Below are positions 31,820 through 41,036 of a stretch of 64,000 bases of DNA, piece after piece. Origin of the DNA: Blasia pusilla (lineage: Eukaryota > Marchantiophyta > Marchantiopsida > Blasiales); assembly GCA_050084515.1 (NCBI GenBank), contig CM114272.1, positions 39,122,001 through 39,186,000 of the forward strand, written 5' to 3'. Position 1 is the stretch's first letter. Every line of letters starts with the position of its first letter. A program made the position numbers and the translations under genes. The notes under the pieces were generated by a model. That model made no database searches. It saw only the letters and a program-made list of their open reading frames with translations, and was not told the DNA's origin.

Positions 31820-32640
31820 GAGATGAGAAGATGAGTCTTCCGCCGATATGGAGTTCTATGTAGGGAGGACTATCCAGAGGTGGAGAAAGAAGCCTACAAG
31901 GAGTTGTTGCTAGAGTTCAAGGATGTGTTTTCTTGGTCACATCACGACCTGACCTGGAATCTCACCGAGTATGGAGAACATCGGATAGACTTGAAGGAGG
32001 ATGCAAGACCCGTTAGGCAAAGGCAATACAGCTCAATCCAAAGTACTCCTTGAAAGTGATGGAGGAGTTGGATAAGCTATTGGAAGAAGGATTTATCTAT
32101 CTCAGTAAAACATAGTGAGTGGGTATCCCCATTGTGATTGTGCCAAAGAAGGTGGGAGCGATGGAATAGCCAAGATCGAGTTTGTCAAGACTATAGAAAG
32201 TTGAATGAGGCTATCGGAAGGACTTCTACCCGCTGCCCTTCACGATATCATCTTTCGACCATGTAGCCGGGTCATGCGGTGTACACTTTCTTGGACGGTA
32301 TGTCGGGTACTACGGACCTTCATCGAGTTGGAGACCAGATCTACACTACATTCACCATTGATTGGGTGACTTGTGCATTTTAAGTAGGATGCCCTTTGGA
32401 TTGTGTAATGCTCCGGTACATTTCAGAGGATCATGAGAGACATTTTTCATGATTTCTTGAGGCATTTTCTAGAGGTCTTCATCGATGATTTTGCAGTTTT
32501 CAGAAAAGGGAGGAGCATCTACAACATTTGAGGCTTACCTTTGAAAGATGTAAGGAAGCCAATCTGAAGTTAAACCTGGAAAGTGCTTCATTGGGATGGA
32601 GAGTGGGATCTTTGTTGGGGCATAGAGTATCGGCCGAGGG
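31820..32640 (+). pseudogene. AT1 reverse transcriptase, heavily mutated
   Basis: RT motifs appear in changing frames. YSLKVMEELDKLLEEGFI lies near 32,045. P-IVIVPKKVG lies near 32,130. DFYPLPF lies near 32,220. MPFGLCNAP lies near 32,390. RIMRDIFHDFLRHFLEVFID leads into the catalytic FIDD box at 32,478-32,489. Many small deletions separate them, so no frame longer than about 60 codons survives. This part is clearly more decayed than the flanking protease and RNase H. Confidence 0.75.
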
Positions 32641-32661
32641 GATTGTTGTAGACTGGATAAA

Positions 32662-33353
32662 GTGACCACCATCTTGGCTCTCAAAGCACCCACTAGTGTG
32701 AAAGAAGTTCGAGGCTTCCTTGGCATGGTTGGTTATTATAGGAGGTTTATAGAGGGATATGCTAAGATTGCTCTCCCATTGACCGAGTTGCTGAAGAAGG
32801 AGGCTACATTCCACTGGGCAAATTGCCAAGAGGAAGCCTTTAGGGAGCTCAAGGCAAGGATGGTGAAGGCACCCATGATGGCAGCATCAAGGTTTGATAG
32901 AGAGTTCCATGTAACGGTGATGCTTCCGGATTTTGCATAGGAATTATATTGTGGCAGTATGGAGAGGACAAAGAGGAGAGGCCAATTTATTATGCTAGTA
33001 GGCAGTTGAGTTCCGCTAAGAGAAACTACAGCACTACTAAGAGAGAGTGCTTGCCTATCATTTTAGCGTGTAAGAAGTTCAGGCATTACCTCCTCGGCTA
33101 TGATGTGGTCTTTCACACTGATCATGATGCCATCAAACATCTGGTCAACAAGGCTGATCTATCCGGCAGAGTTGCAAGGTGGGTTATGCTACTACAAGAG
33201 TTCCAATACCAGATCAAGATGAAGCCAGGGATGGGGAACAAGAATGTTGACTACGTGTCCAGGCTAGAGGAGGAAGAGATGAGAAACGTTATTTTTGCCG
33301 AGTTTCTGATGAACACCTCTTTGCCATTTCGAAGAAGGGATGAGTATCTTTGA
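32662..33353 (+). pseudogene. AT1 RT thumb and RNase H
   Basis: The 32,662-32,940 frame has VKEVRGFLGMVGYYRRFIEG and the FHWANCQEEAFRELK motif (RT connection). After a stop at 32,938 the 32,949-33,353 frame has RPIYYASRQLSSAKRNYSTT, ECLPIILACKKFRHYLLGY, VVFHTDHDAIKHLV and GRVARWVMLLQEFQ. These are the RNase H region of Ty3/gypsy pol, which removes RNA from the RNA/DNA hybrid. It ends MRNVIFAEFLMN. Confidence 0.85.
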
Positions 33354-33416
33354 GATTAGAAGGTATCTCAAAGAGGGAGTTGTTCCACCCGCGAACTCTA
33401 AAAAAAAAAAAAAAAG

Positions 33417-33865
33417 ATGTTTATAGTTAAGGCGGGGCCATATGCATTGATCGAGGATGTGTTGTTCAAACTTGGACCGATGACAAAGTTGAGAAGGTGT
33501 GTGAGTAAGGGAGAAAGTCCGAGAATCATGCACACATTCCACTCAGAGAGGAGGGGGTCACTTTGGAGTGGAGACCACCATCAAGAAGATTCGAACCGGC
33601 AGGTCTTGGTGGCCTACCCTCCATAGAGATGTGCACAAGTACATCAGAAGTTGTGACCCTTGCCAATATTCAGCAAACCTTGATTAAGGATCACTTTGGC
33701 CACTCACACCTATCATCCCTTTGGGTCCTTTTGCTAAGTGGGGAATTGACTTCATTGGTCCTATCACTCCTGCTAGTAAGGGCCATAGAAATAGGTACAT
33801 TATTCTAGCTACTGATTATGCTACTAAGTGGGTGGAAGCTAAGGCCACAAGGAAGAATGATGGTG
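33417..33865 (+). pseudogene. AT1 integrase, N-terminal third only
   Basis: VLFKLGPMTKLRRCVSKGE opens the integrase N-terminal region, with remnants of the HHCC finger near 33,535-33,660 (SCDPCQYS in one frame). The core starts with [15 protein letters not shown] (first catalytic Asp, near 33,731) and [20 protein letters not shown], and the element is cut just after. A run of 15 A's at 33,401-33,415 precedes it. The second Asp and the Glu are lost. Confidence 0.8.
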
Positions 33866-34222
33866 AAACTGGCTTGCTCGCTTCTTTAGCAGGCCGGGAA
33901 ATACTCGCAACAAATCTTCCTGTGAGCCTTCCCCATTAGCCTTAGCTACATGGGTAAACTCGAGCACAAAGTTGTCAACATCATCTCTTCGTCCTCCCGC
34001 AAACGTGGGATATCTTAGCAGTGTCTTCATAGTATTAGCCGTCGGGAAATTTTGGTTGCTAGGTCCCGCACTTGATGTTTGGGAAGGAGGAGGTAGAGAT
34101 TCCAATCTGGTCAGTTTGGACGGCCCCTCGTCCCCCTCGTCCCCAAAGGGATTCCAAGTTGACTCTTCATCCGATTGCGAAGTGGCAGGAGACATGCTGG
34201 GGAGTAGGAAGAAGATGGACAG
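33839..34222 (-). pseudogene. Gag N-terminal part of a further gypsy family
   Basis: Minus frame from the ATG at 34,195: a Ser/Pro-rich start, then [35 protein letters not shown] and [14 protein letters not shown]. This is the classic gag opening (hydrophobic patch, FPGLLK-A). It is unlike MP or AT1 gag. The frame breaks at the junction with AT1 near 33,870. No LTR of this family was recognised upstream. Confidence 0.7.
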
Positions 34223-34734
34223 GAGCGCACTCCTGTCCCTCTTCTTGCTCTTTGGATTTGTTCGAGGATGAAGATTGGGAGATGTACCAGGCGGTCTCCA
34301 AGACGGATGATCTTCTTGTTGCTTATTGTGTCGGTCAGCTCGTTGATCTCGAGTGGATGGCCGATGTCATGTGTCATGACCATACGGATTATGTCGTAGA
34401 GTATAGTGCTGGTAGAGACCATTCCTTATGTAGGACCGTAGAGGCTTGGTAGAGATGCGGTTCCATACATAGGGTTGGGGGTTACTCACTTGGGGGTGAC
34501 TTTCCCAGTAGGGCCCGCTCTTAGGTTGGAGGATATAAGGTGGCTTGCCCTCAAAGAACAGTCAGTTCTTTGAGTTGAGCCTGTTGCGTTGGGAGTTAGC
34601 CTTGGTAGTGAGTAGAGCTCTTGGCTATGGTGTTTCCATAAGCTTCGACCTAGATTCTCCCATCGTGGAGTGGGTTTGGCTCGATTGTATGTGATTGTAA
34701 ACATGTTTTATGACAGTAGGTCTTTCACGGATTT
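34223..34734. other. Unassigned stretch before the MP 3' end
   Basis: A plus frame of 126 codons (34,072-34,452) crosses the gag on the other strand and has no motif I know. The stretch may include MP 3' untranslated sequence, as it leads directly into the 109-bp duplication and an MP LTR. Confidence 0.3.
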
Positions 34735-34952
34735 CAGTTGTGGTACACTTGCGTTTGTGGATACTCTCGTCTATGTTATGTATGTATGTGAGTATGGTAT
34801 GTCAGCGATGTATGTTGTATGACGATGGGGATTCGCACGACAGCAGTTGTGGTACACTTGCGTTTGTGGATACTCTCGTCTATGTTATGTATGTATGTGA
34901 GTATGGTATGTCAGCCATGTATGTTGTATGACGATGGGGATTCGCACGACAC
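34735..34952 (+). repeat. 109-bp tandem duplication just upstream of an MP LTR
   Basis: CAGTTGTGGTACACTTGCG starts at 34,735 and again at 34,844. The two 109-bp units are nearly identical (GCGATG against GCCATG is one difference). Each ends GGGGATTCGCACGACA, which corresponds to the internal sequence next to the 3' LTR in copy A (18,824-18,960 on minus). Confidence 0.85.
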
Positions 34953-35329
34953 ATGTCTTTTAGGATAGATCAGTGAGATCTAGTAGAGCGCCTTCGTGAG
35001 TAGTGGAGGACATGCTCAGTAGGTCAAGAATGACCTTCTGAGGCCCTTGAAAACCTGAGGGAGTAGGTTTCCCCTTCGTTTCGGCTCATTTGGAGCCATA
35101 TTGAGAAACTTACTATTTTAGGTAAGTACCATTTTGAGAATATGATCAACTTTCTATTTTTGGTAAATGACCCTTGACCTCCTACATCAGGTCAAGAGCC
35201 AAGGAGGTGACTTTGGAGAATACGTTACCAAGTTGAGTCTTGTACCAACTATTCCAAACTGCCGACCTTAGTTTTGCAGTCTTCCCAGGAACCTGGATCG
35301 TTACGCACTGAATTTCCTGACCAGCATTA

Positions 35330-35700
35330 AGATCATTCTCGCCTCTCAAAACCACCCCGACAGGCCAATGAGTATGTCGAGCAAATTCATAGAGCCGTTT
35401 GGCGTGGCGCCATGGTTTACGGTGTCGAATAATTTGTTAATGTTGCTTGGTACAATCCAATTAGTTTCTTTGAAGTCGCTGCGTATGGTTCGTAGGGCCG
35501 TGTGCGCGCTACGCCCCGGTCGCCAGCCGTGCCCTTTTTTTTTCTGATAGTCCCCCGCCCCGAGGGCCTTCGCCCCAATTCTTCAAGCTAGTCAAACTAT
35601 CCGCGCGTTGTGCACGACGTCTTATGCTGTTCAATGCCAGGATTAGATTATCTTCACTCGCGATAAGCGAAAAGATGTCTTCATATTTTCCCGTTTCCAC
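35330..35700 (-). pseudogene. Group II intron maturase fragment (RT domain start) of mitochondrial origin
   Basis: Minus strand. A 63-codon frame from 35,700 (METGKYEDIFSLIASEDNLI, then ALNSIRRR) resembles the N-terminus of mitochondrial intron-encoded RT/maturases. In a following frame near 35,390-35,470 is NWIVPSNINKLFDTVNHG, matching the RT motif in which D-I-K-K-x-F-D-T-(V/I)-(N/D)-H is expected. Such proteins assist splicing of group II introns. Stops and a frame change make it dead here. It is distinct from the matR-like fragment at 36,137-36,489. Confidence 0.6.
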
Positions 35701-35932
35701 CTTCCATCTGTTTCGGAGCCCCCTTAGGAGCTCGAGATTCGTTCAGATACCTTCATTCATATGGACGCCTTGATTCGATTAACGGAGGTGAAAAAGTCGT
35801 CTTTGAATAATTCCTCGCATCGAGGCGTAAGCCTTCGGCCTATCACCCTCAGTAACAACCCCGCTCGGACGTAGTAGACGCCCCTGTCTCGTAAGGTGAG
35901 CGCTGCCAGAGTGGATTCTTGGGTAAGGTATA

Positions 35933-36133
35933 TCTCACGATGTTCTAAACCCAACTCACGTACCACTTTCATCGGCGAACAAGCGAACCCTTGGGACCTT
36001 CTTCAACCCCAGGATGTGATGAGTCGACATCGAGGTGCCAAACGACTCCGCCGATAAGAGCTCTTGGGAGTCATCAGCCTGTTATCCCCGGCGTACCTTT
36101 GATCCGTTGAGCGAGAGCCCTTCCACACGGGAC
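35933..36133 (-). pseudogene. rrn26: Mitochondrial large-subunit rRNA fragment (domain V)
   Basis: Reverse complement begins GTCCCGTGTGGAAGGGC and includes GGGGATAACAGGCTGATGAC, GCACCTCGATGTCGACTCAT, CATCCTGGGG and AAGTGGTACGTGAGTTGGGT. These are the highly conserved peptidyl-transferase-region strings of bacterial-type LSU rRNA, in the plant mitochondrial 26S form. Similarity stops at GTTTAGAACATCGTGAGA. The gene normally continues at both ends, so this is a 201-nt fragment. Confidence 0.9.
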
Positions 36134-36136
36134 TTG

Positions 36137-36489
36137 TAAGATGAAGACCAGCTTGTGTCGATCCATGGAATTGAAGCACCTTTTATGTCAAATTCAAGGA
36201 ACCACGACGCCCCTGTCCATTTCAAGCAAATTTGTTCTAACCCCGTGTGACACCCTCTTCCGGGACGAAACCCGTGGGAAGGGTCCAGGAATATAGGTTC
36301 GTATATATGTTCCATGACTATTTTCATGGCTTGCGTCCCTTGGACCATGGGGTTCGGGTTGAGGCCCGCCCCACAAGCCTTTAGGTGCGGAGCAGCCAAG
36401 TCTATGTATTGGCTCCGCCCTGCCCTCCCGAAGAGCCCTTCGGCGTCTACGACGCATGTTTCCCTTCCCTTCGGGCCCTCACACTCCAT
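36137..36489 (-). pseudogene. matR-like group II intron maturase fragment
   Basis: Minus frame with AMKIVMEHIYEPIF, SHGFRPGRGCHTGLEQI and WTGASWFLEFDIKG. This is the RT-0 to RT-2 part of mitochondrial maturases; plant MatR carries the same SH-FR-GRGCHS pattern followed by WFLEFDI. One base change of frame after the last motif gives [13 protein letters not shown], so the coding sequence continues in shifted frame to the junction with rRNA at 36,134-36,137. The joint is not a normal gene arrangement I know. Confidence 0.8.
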
Positions 36490-37450
36490 AGTGCTAAGAG
36501 GATAGCTAGCCTAATATACGAATTTCCAGCCCAGTCTGGTGTACGAAAAAAGATGCTACACGAAGTCCATCATGACTTCGATATCTATTTTCATCGATGA
36601 AGAAGCTGACCCGGGGCGTAGCCAAAATAAATATATATATTTTTTCATCCTCGCCCTACGGGCCTACCCCCCCTCCCCCAGCTATCCCCGTTTTCTCGTC
36701 ATTTGCTGGCTGGTGTGCCTTCCACAACCTATCCAAAAATCTAGATTTGTAATAAAAAAAGGGGAGGGGTATACCTCAAGGATAGAGAGCTTGAGAGCTC
36801 ATTCTCTCTTTGTTGAACGTCTTGGCATGAGGCGGTGGAGCTATGGTTCCTTGCCTTGTGAGTGTAACCCAAGCCTCTCATTAGGAGAGTGGGTTGGGTT
36901 TGACATGAGATAGAGTGCACACGTTTGAGAGCTATGGTGTGAGATGGTGTAGAGAGAGATTGGATCTTATTTTACAAAGAGAGAATGAGAGAGCTTCATG
37001 GAGGAGCTCGCTGGTCATTCACAGTTTTTGCAGGTTGGGGACCGTGTTCCCCGTTCAGCAGCTCATGGAAGTGCTCACTGGAGCAAGGGTTGCTTTGATT
37101 GTTCTTTGCAATTGCCAATTTTTTGTGTGGAAGAGTGGCGCGCGGAAGCGCTGCCCAATTTCTGATAGGGATTCATTATGGGGGCGGGTTGCCCCATGCC
37201 GGTGCTCTTGCGAGCACCATGTAGCTTGTTGATTTGTATTTTTACAGGTTTTACATTTTTTTTGGGAGAAATCAGTGCGGAAATGCTGCCAAATTTTGTG
37301 TAGGAGAAAGAGACATTGGGCTTTATGACAATCTCCGTCAGTTTTTACTGGAATGTCCAATTTCAAAATTTTTTGACGACATTATAGATCATGAAGCTGT
37401 GCACGTTGTGCAACAAACGGTGCACAATTTGGAGTGCAAGTAAAAAGTTA

Positions 37451-38499
37451 TGGTCAATCTTGCAAAACTGCCATTGTTAGGAATTTTTTAGGGTTAAATT
37501 GTTCAAACCCTAAATCAGCCGCCACACTGGCGGCGGCCGTCATCAACGGTCCACGGTCCACCGTCCACCGGCCGTTGTCGGCCGTTGCCTAGCGTTGCTC
37601 AGAGCCGCATTTGGCCGTTTTCTTAGGCAAGGCAGAACCTTTGGTTGCCATTTCCTAGGAAATATTCTGCCTTACCAAAGGGCAACCAAAGGTTCTGCCT
37701 TACCAAAGGGTGGAAACCAAAGGGTGGTGGAAACCTTTGGTTTCCACCCTTTGGTAAGGCAGAACCTTTGGTTGCCCTTTGGTAAGGGCAACCAAAGGTT
37801 TCCGCCATTACGGAGTAGAGGGTCTTCCACGACGTTCGTTGATTCTCTGACTTGCGTCACCACCACGTACTTTGTTTTGGCCGTCATCATCATCAAAGTT
37901 TCGTCGTCAACTAGTGATGGCAGATGAACTTCGGTTATGGTGTTTGAGTTTTTATTTCATGCTGCTATGTTGTGATTGGTAGCCGCTCGACGACGATCGA
38001 GTACCATGTCGTGACGCCCGTAGTCGCAACGCGCTGCCGATTGCCGCGCCGTGCCGCTCGTGGCCGCATCGCACAGTATCGATCGCGGAGCCGCATTTTC
38101 ATTGTGGAGCAGAGTGTGGGTTTATTGTTGATTGAGGAGGGTATGCCGCCGAGTACCACATCCCACCATCGAGGGTCGTGCCGCCTGCAACACCGCACCG
38201 TTCGGCTGAAACCGCAGTGTCTATCAAGGAGTTTTGAGCAGCGGCAATTCGGGAGGAGTATGACTTGCTGATTGGAGGAGTTGTCTCCACAACCAAGTTG
38301 GGGTTGAGATTTGCAGTTGCTGAGGAGCGACATCGACATGTGATCAGGTTACCCATTCAGGTCCTTTACCCTGCACGCGTGAGGGATTCTGGGATTTTGG
38401 TAGTTTATTTGGGGATATTGGGTTGTGTGGATGCTAAGAGCATCATTTATGTATGTGGTTTAGGGGACATAGACATGTGTGGGATGTCCGGATGATAGA
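37451..38499 (+). other. MP-gypsy leader / 5' untranslated region of copy D/E
   Basis: Aligns with 22,025-22,760 of copy B (TTGCGTCACCACCACGTACT against TTGCACCGCCACCACGTACT; ATCGAGTACCATG in both). No ORF has domain support. A sequence rich in CCAAAGG/CCTTTGG at 37,620-37,805 is absent from copy B. I could not fix the LTR end or the primer-binding site: GGTAGCCGCTCGAC at 37,977 is a landmark shared with copy B, but not a match to a tRNA I recognise. Confidence 0.55.
37670..37787. repeat. Perfect 54-bp palindrome with 10-base loop
   Basis: Arms 37,670-37,723 and 37,734-37,787 are exact reverse complements by eye, spaced by GTGGTGGAAA. The arms themselves contain repeated CCAAAGG and AGGCAGAACC words, and 37,630-37,669 holds further partial copies. 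Copy B has only TTTCC-ATTTCCGCCATTACGG here, so about 170 bp was gained in this copy. Confidence 0.85.
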
Positions 38500-39231
38500 G
38501 GCTCAGGCTATCCACTCATGATACTCGATCCTGGACCAGACCCTACGGACACGGGTGCGGGAGGGGGTGCTTCTTATGAACACCTCCCCTACGTTGAGAC
38601 ATATTTTTGGGACTGTCAAGAACATTGAGCGCAACATGGCGGAGGAGAGCGTAACCACCATGGGTTATGGATGAGAGCTGTCACGATTGCTTGCACTACC
38701 TGTGCAACAACGTGGACTCCGAGATAGGTTGACTGTGGCACCACGAGCTCGGGGAGGATACTGGGGGGCCGTGCCATAGAGACCTTCGCCTTCATATGCG
38801 GCTCACCAGTAGCCGCCTACTATTACTTGTTAGTTCTGTGGTGGAGCCCATCATCAGCACGATTGCACTCGTCAGGTTCATGGACGTGTGCCTCAGCATG
38901 GAGGAGGAGATGGTGCTGCACCAGGAGGTTATCAGTGTGACTATTGTCAGAGGTATGGTCATACACGCGCTAGGTGTTTCAGTTTACATCTCGAGTTAGG
39001 TCCGGAGCGAGGGCCAGAGAGGGCACTAGACCGAGTAGCCGGTCCGGGTGGGCTAGAGATCGTGCACCAAGTGGTCCCGTTGGGGGACGAGGAGCTGGAG
39101 TTGCCCGACACGGTGGTGGAGCTGCCCGTGGAGGAGGTAGAGAACCACCACCTAGATCCGCCGGGGGAGACGCCGGACGTGAGGCTAGGATGGCTGCTCA
39201 GATATAGCAGCTACAGAAGCAGATTACCGTT
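38500..39231 (+). pseudogene. MP-gypsy gag C-terminal half with two zinc knuckles
   Basis: Corresponds to 23,700-24,400 of copy B: SPTLRHIFGTVKNIERNMAE near 38,590, then a first Cys-rich knuckle (FCGGAHHQHDC, near 38,830) and a second intact one, CDYCQRYGHTRARC (38,936-38,977). The following 117-codon frame (38,888-39,241) is rich in Glu, Pro and Val (LPVEEVENHHLDPPGE) and ends just before the next ORF. Stops interrupt the first half. Confidence 0.75.
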
Positions 39232-39891
39232 ATGGTATTGAGGTTACCCGATGCCGAATCCATGGCATCGACATTATATGGAGGAGCCAGAGATATGGAG
39301 GATCCTGGTTGGATGTGCGGGGTTGCCCAGATGGAGGCAGGCGTAGTTGTGACGCGTGGAGCAGCCGTAGAGTTGGATCCACAGCAAGGGGAAGCTAGGA
39401 AACATACTAGGCTTCCTCAGTCTTTCACGTTGTCTAAGGCGATGAGGACCCCATCGATGGGTCCTGATCAGAGTTCTTGGAGAGTTGGTGATGTTGTTGG
39501 TGTGCAGGCACGGAGGGTGATGGGAGAAGCGAGTAAGACGACTCATATTGTTGATGCTCATGAGGGGCATATGTCGAGCACGTTGTTGGGGGCAGCCACC
39601 GCTGTGTACCGCATTCCTTTATTTTTTGCTTCCGATGTTATGACGTTGGGGGGTACGCCCACGGAGGCTTTTCGGCTGGCCGCTACGCTATGTGATCGTG
39701 GAGTTGGAGTTCTTGCATCACATTCAAAGGTGATTGCAAAGGATGTGATGGACCTGCCCTTAGAGCGGATGCTCAGGCCATCCACGTCAAATTCATGGCA
39801 GGCTGCGGCTGTTAGGATGGCAGAGATGTCCGCTAGACCCGCAATAGAGCGTGCCATGGCTTCTCTTGGTGTTGTGTTGCTCGATAACTGA
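39232..39891 (+). CDS. Unidentified 219-codon ORF between gag and protease of MP
   Basis: Open for 219 codons, the longest intact MP frame. Its first 30 residues (LPDAESMASTLYGGARDMED) are the end of gag and are also found in copy B at 24,437-24,500. The rest has no domain I recognise; there is an Ala/Met-rich helix-like C-terminus (WQAAAVRMAEMSARPAIERA). It ends TGA immediately before the protease. It could be the gag-protease linker of the polyprotein. No function is assigned. Confidence 0.5.
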   Translation: MVLRLPDAESMASTLYGGARDMEDPGWMCGVAQMEAGVVVTRGAAVELDPQQGEARKHTRLPQSFTLSKAMRTPSMGPDQSSWRVGDVVGVQARRVMGEASKTTHIVDAHEGHMSSTLLGAATAVYRIPLFFASDVMTLGGTPTEAFRLAATLCDRGVGVLASHSKVIAKDVMDLPLERMLRPSTSNSWQAAAVRMAEMSARPAIERAMASLGVVLLDN

Positions 39892-39894
39892 GGA

Positions 39895-40310
39895 GCGGTC
39901 TTCCAGTTGGTGAGTCCCGGAAGTAGGGCTTTTAGTCCACAACGCGTCTTGTTGGATTCAAGAGCACAATCCCTAATGTTGGGGAAAGCGTCATTCAGAG
40001 GATTGGGCTTGATGAGAGCCAATGTGTAGCGTTGTCCATTCCGGATACAGAAATCCTTGGGTGGAGCGATACCACATAGTATATCATCTGACATGAGGTC
40101 GTGGTGAGGATTCGCACGGGACATCCTACAGATGAGTCCGTGGTGCGAGCCAAGGCGATAGTGACTAATGCAGAGTCCTATGACGTCTTGGTTGGTAGAG
40201 CAGTGTTATACCCAATAGGATTTTCCCTGGATTACCGGGAGGAGTCAGTGTCCTACAGACCAGGATGGCAGTCAGATGATTGGCGCCTTAGCTCATTACC
40301 CGTTTGATTC
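39895..40310 (+). pseudogene. MP-gypsy aspartic protease
   Basis: The active-site box reads VLLDSRAQSLMLGKA (Asp codon 39,955-39,957). Retropepsins need D-(S/T)-G, and here Gly is Arg, so the site is dead. A frame change follows (DESQCVALSIPDTEILGW). Then 40,101-40,307 carries the flap/C-terminal part ESYDVLVGRAVLYPIGFSLD and SYRPGWQSDDWR. The frame leads into the methyltransferase region 40 bases later, so both were probably parts of one polyprotein. Confidence 0.75.
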
Positions 40311-40343
40311 ACAGGTGCAGTGATCGAGTGACGGCCAGGAGAG

Positions 40344-41036
40344 GTGGCGACCTTAGAAGCATTTAGCACTGCCATCACTTGGCCTAGTGATTTGATTGAG
40401 GGACATGTCCATGCAGAGGATACTCCCGTTCCTGACATTTCTATGGAGAGGAGTGTTATGGTAGCCGCATCATTCCGTGGAGGAGAGGTGTCGTTGTGGG
40501 GCTCGACTGAGGTGCTTCGACAATTGGCAGATGAGCACGTGCAGACCGCGTGGAGCAAGGTGTTTGCACGAGAGCGTGATGGGTTTGAGGAATCCAAGGT
40601 TGCAGGGAGTGCTACAATGACACCCTTGGATACCACACCCATTGTGTGGTGTATCCCGGAGAAGGGTATTCGAGTGTTAGATCTCTTTGTAGGGATTAGC
40701 ACCGGGTTAGCTGTTGTTTTGGAGGCAGGAGTGCAAGTGCAGCAGTACCTGTATGTGGAGAGTGATGATGTTGCGAGGCGCGTCTCACTACAACATGTGG
40801 CGCACTTACACCTACGTTTTCCCGAATTATTGTCTACGTCCGCGGTATAGGGGTATCAGATTTCCCTACCGAGGGATATTTCGTTGCTGGGGGCGCAGGA
40901 CTTAGAGCAGGTAGGGACCATTGATTTGGTCATTGTCGGTTGGCCATGTTTGGGCCAATCGAGTGCTGAACAAGGCAACGGGTTGGCTGACACTCGGTCC
41001 ATGTTGATTTGGGAGATGTTGAGGATCTTACTTTAA
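40344..41036 (+). pseudogene. Cytosine-C5 DNA methyltransferase domain in the MP retrotransposon
   Basis: One reading frame with a single internal stop (TAG 40,859-40,861 region, after STSAV). Residues 1-100 form a linker. Motif I (SAM binding) is VLDLFVGISTGLAVVLEAG from 40,677. Motif II is YLYVES, with the acidic residue that binds the SAM ribose. After the stop comes IDLVIVGWPCLGQSS: motif IV with the Pro-Cys dipeptide, the nucleophilic Cys codon at 40,947-40,949, about 90 codons after motif I as in known C5-methyltransferases. GNGLADTRSMLIWEMLRIL follows, matching the G-L-x-D-x-R-S-x-L-F-x-E stretch of DNMT3/DRM-like enzymes. Motifs VI-X are deleted at 41,036. It lies after protease and before sequence found only at the element's 3' end, so it is element-encoded. 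The intact enzyme would methylate cytosine in DNA. Confidence 0.82.

Larger units (their letters stand above)
27540..33870 (+). mobile_element. AT1 Athila/Tat-like gypsy element, 3' truncated
   Basis: The 5' LTR (27,540-29,148) is followed by an Asp-tRNA primer site, gag with three zinc knuckles, protease, a heavily mutated RT, RNase H and the first third of integrase. The copy is cut near 33,866-33,875 by another gypsy gag in the opposite direction, so integrase C-terminus and 3' LTR are missing. The LTR matches the deleted copy in the Helitron. Protein fragments and primer site both point to the non-chromodomain Athila/Tat branch. Confidence 0.85.
35237..36757 (-). other. Nuclear insert of rearranged mitochondrial DNA (NUMT)
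   Basis: The flanking MP LTR reads GGAGGTGACTTTGGAGAATA up to about 35,236 and resumes at TATACCTCAAGG near 36,758; intact copies have these parts adjacent. The 1.5 kb between contains, on minus, a matR-like maturase fragment, 201 nt of mitochondrial large-subunit rRNA, and a second group II maturase fragment. GC content and codon use differ sharply from the neighbours. No target duplication is evident, as usual for end-joining capture of organelle DNA. Confidence 0.85.

Noticed and set aside
33401-33415. Poly-A run as a sign of a retroposed gene
   Set aside because: It lies inside AT1 pol between RNase H and integrase, so it is a local expansion rather than an mRNA tail.
35509-36913. Functional mitochondrial-type genes or an rRNA gene in place
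   Set aside because: The rRNA is a 201-nt fragment, the maturase pieces are broken, and the whole block is embedded in a nuclear LTR.
39558-40124. 188-codon minus frame
   Set aside because: Antisense to the MP ORF and protease, whose plus-strand motifs explain the sequence.
40344-41036. Methyltransferase as a captured host gene fragment unrelated to the element's life cycle
   Set aside because: Not fully excluded, but its frame follows the protease closely, has no intron, and leads into element-specific 3' sequence, which favours an integral pol-type domain.
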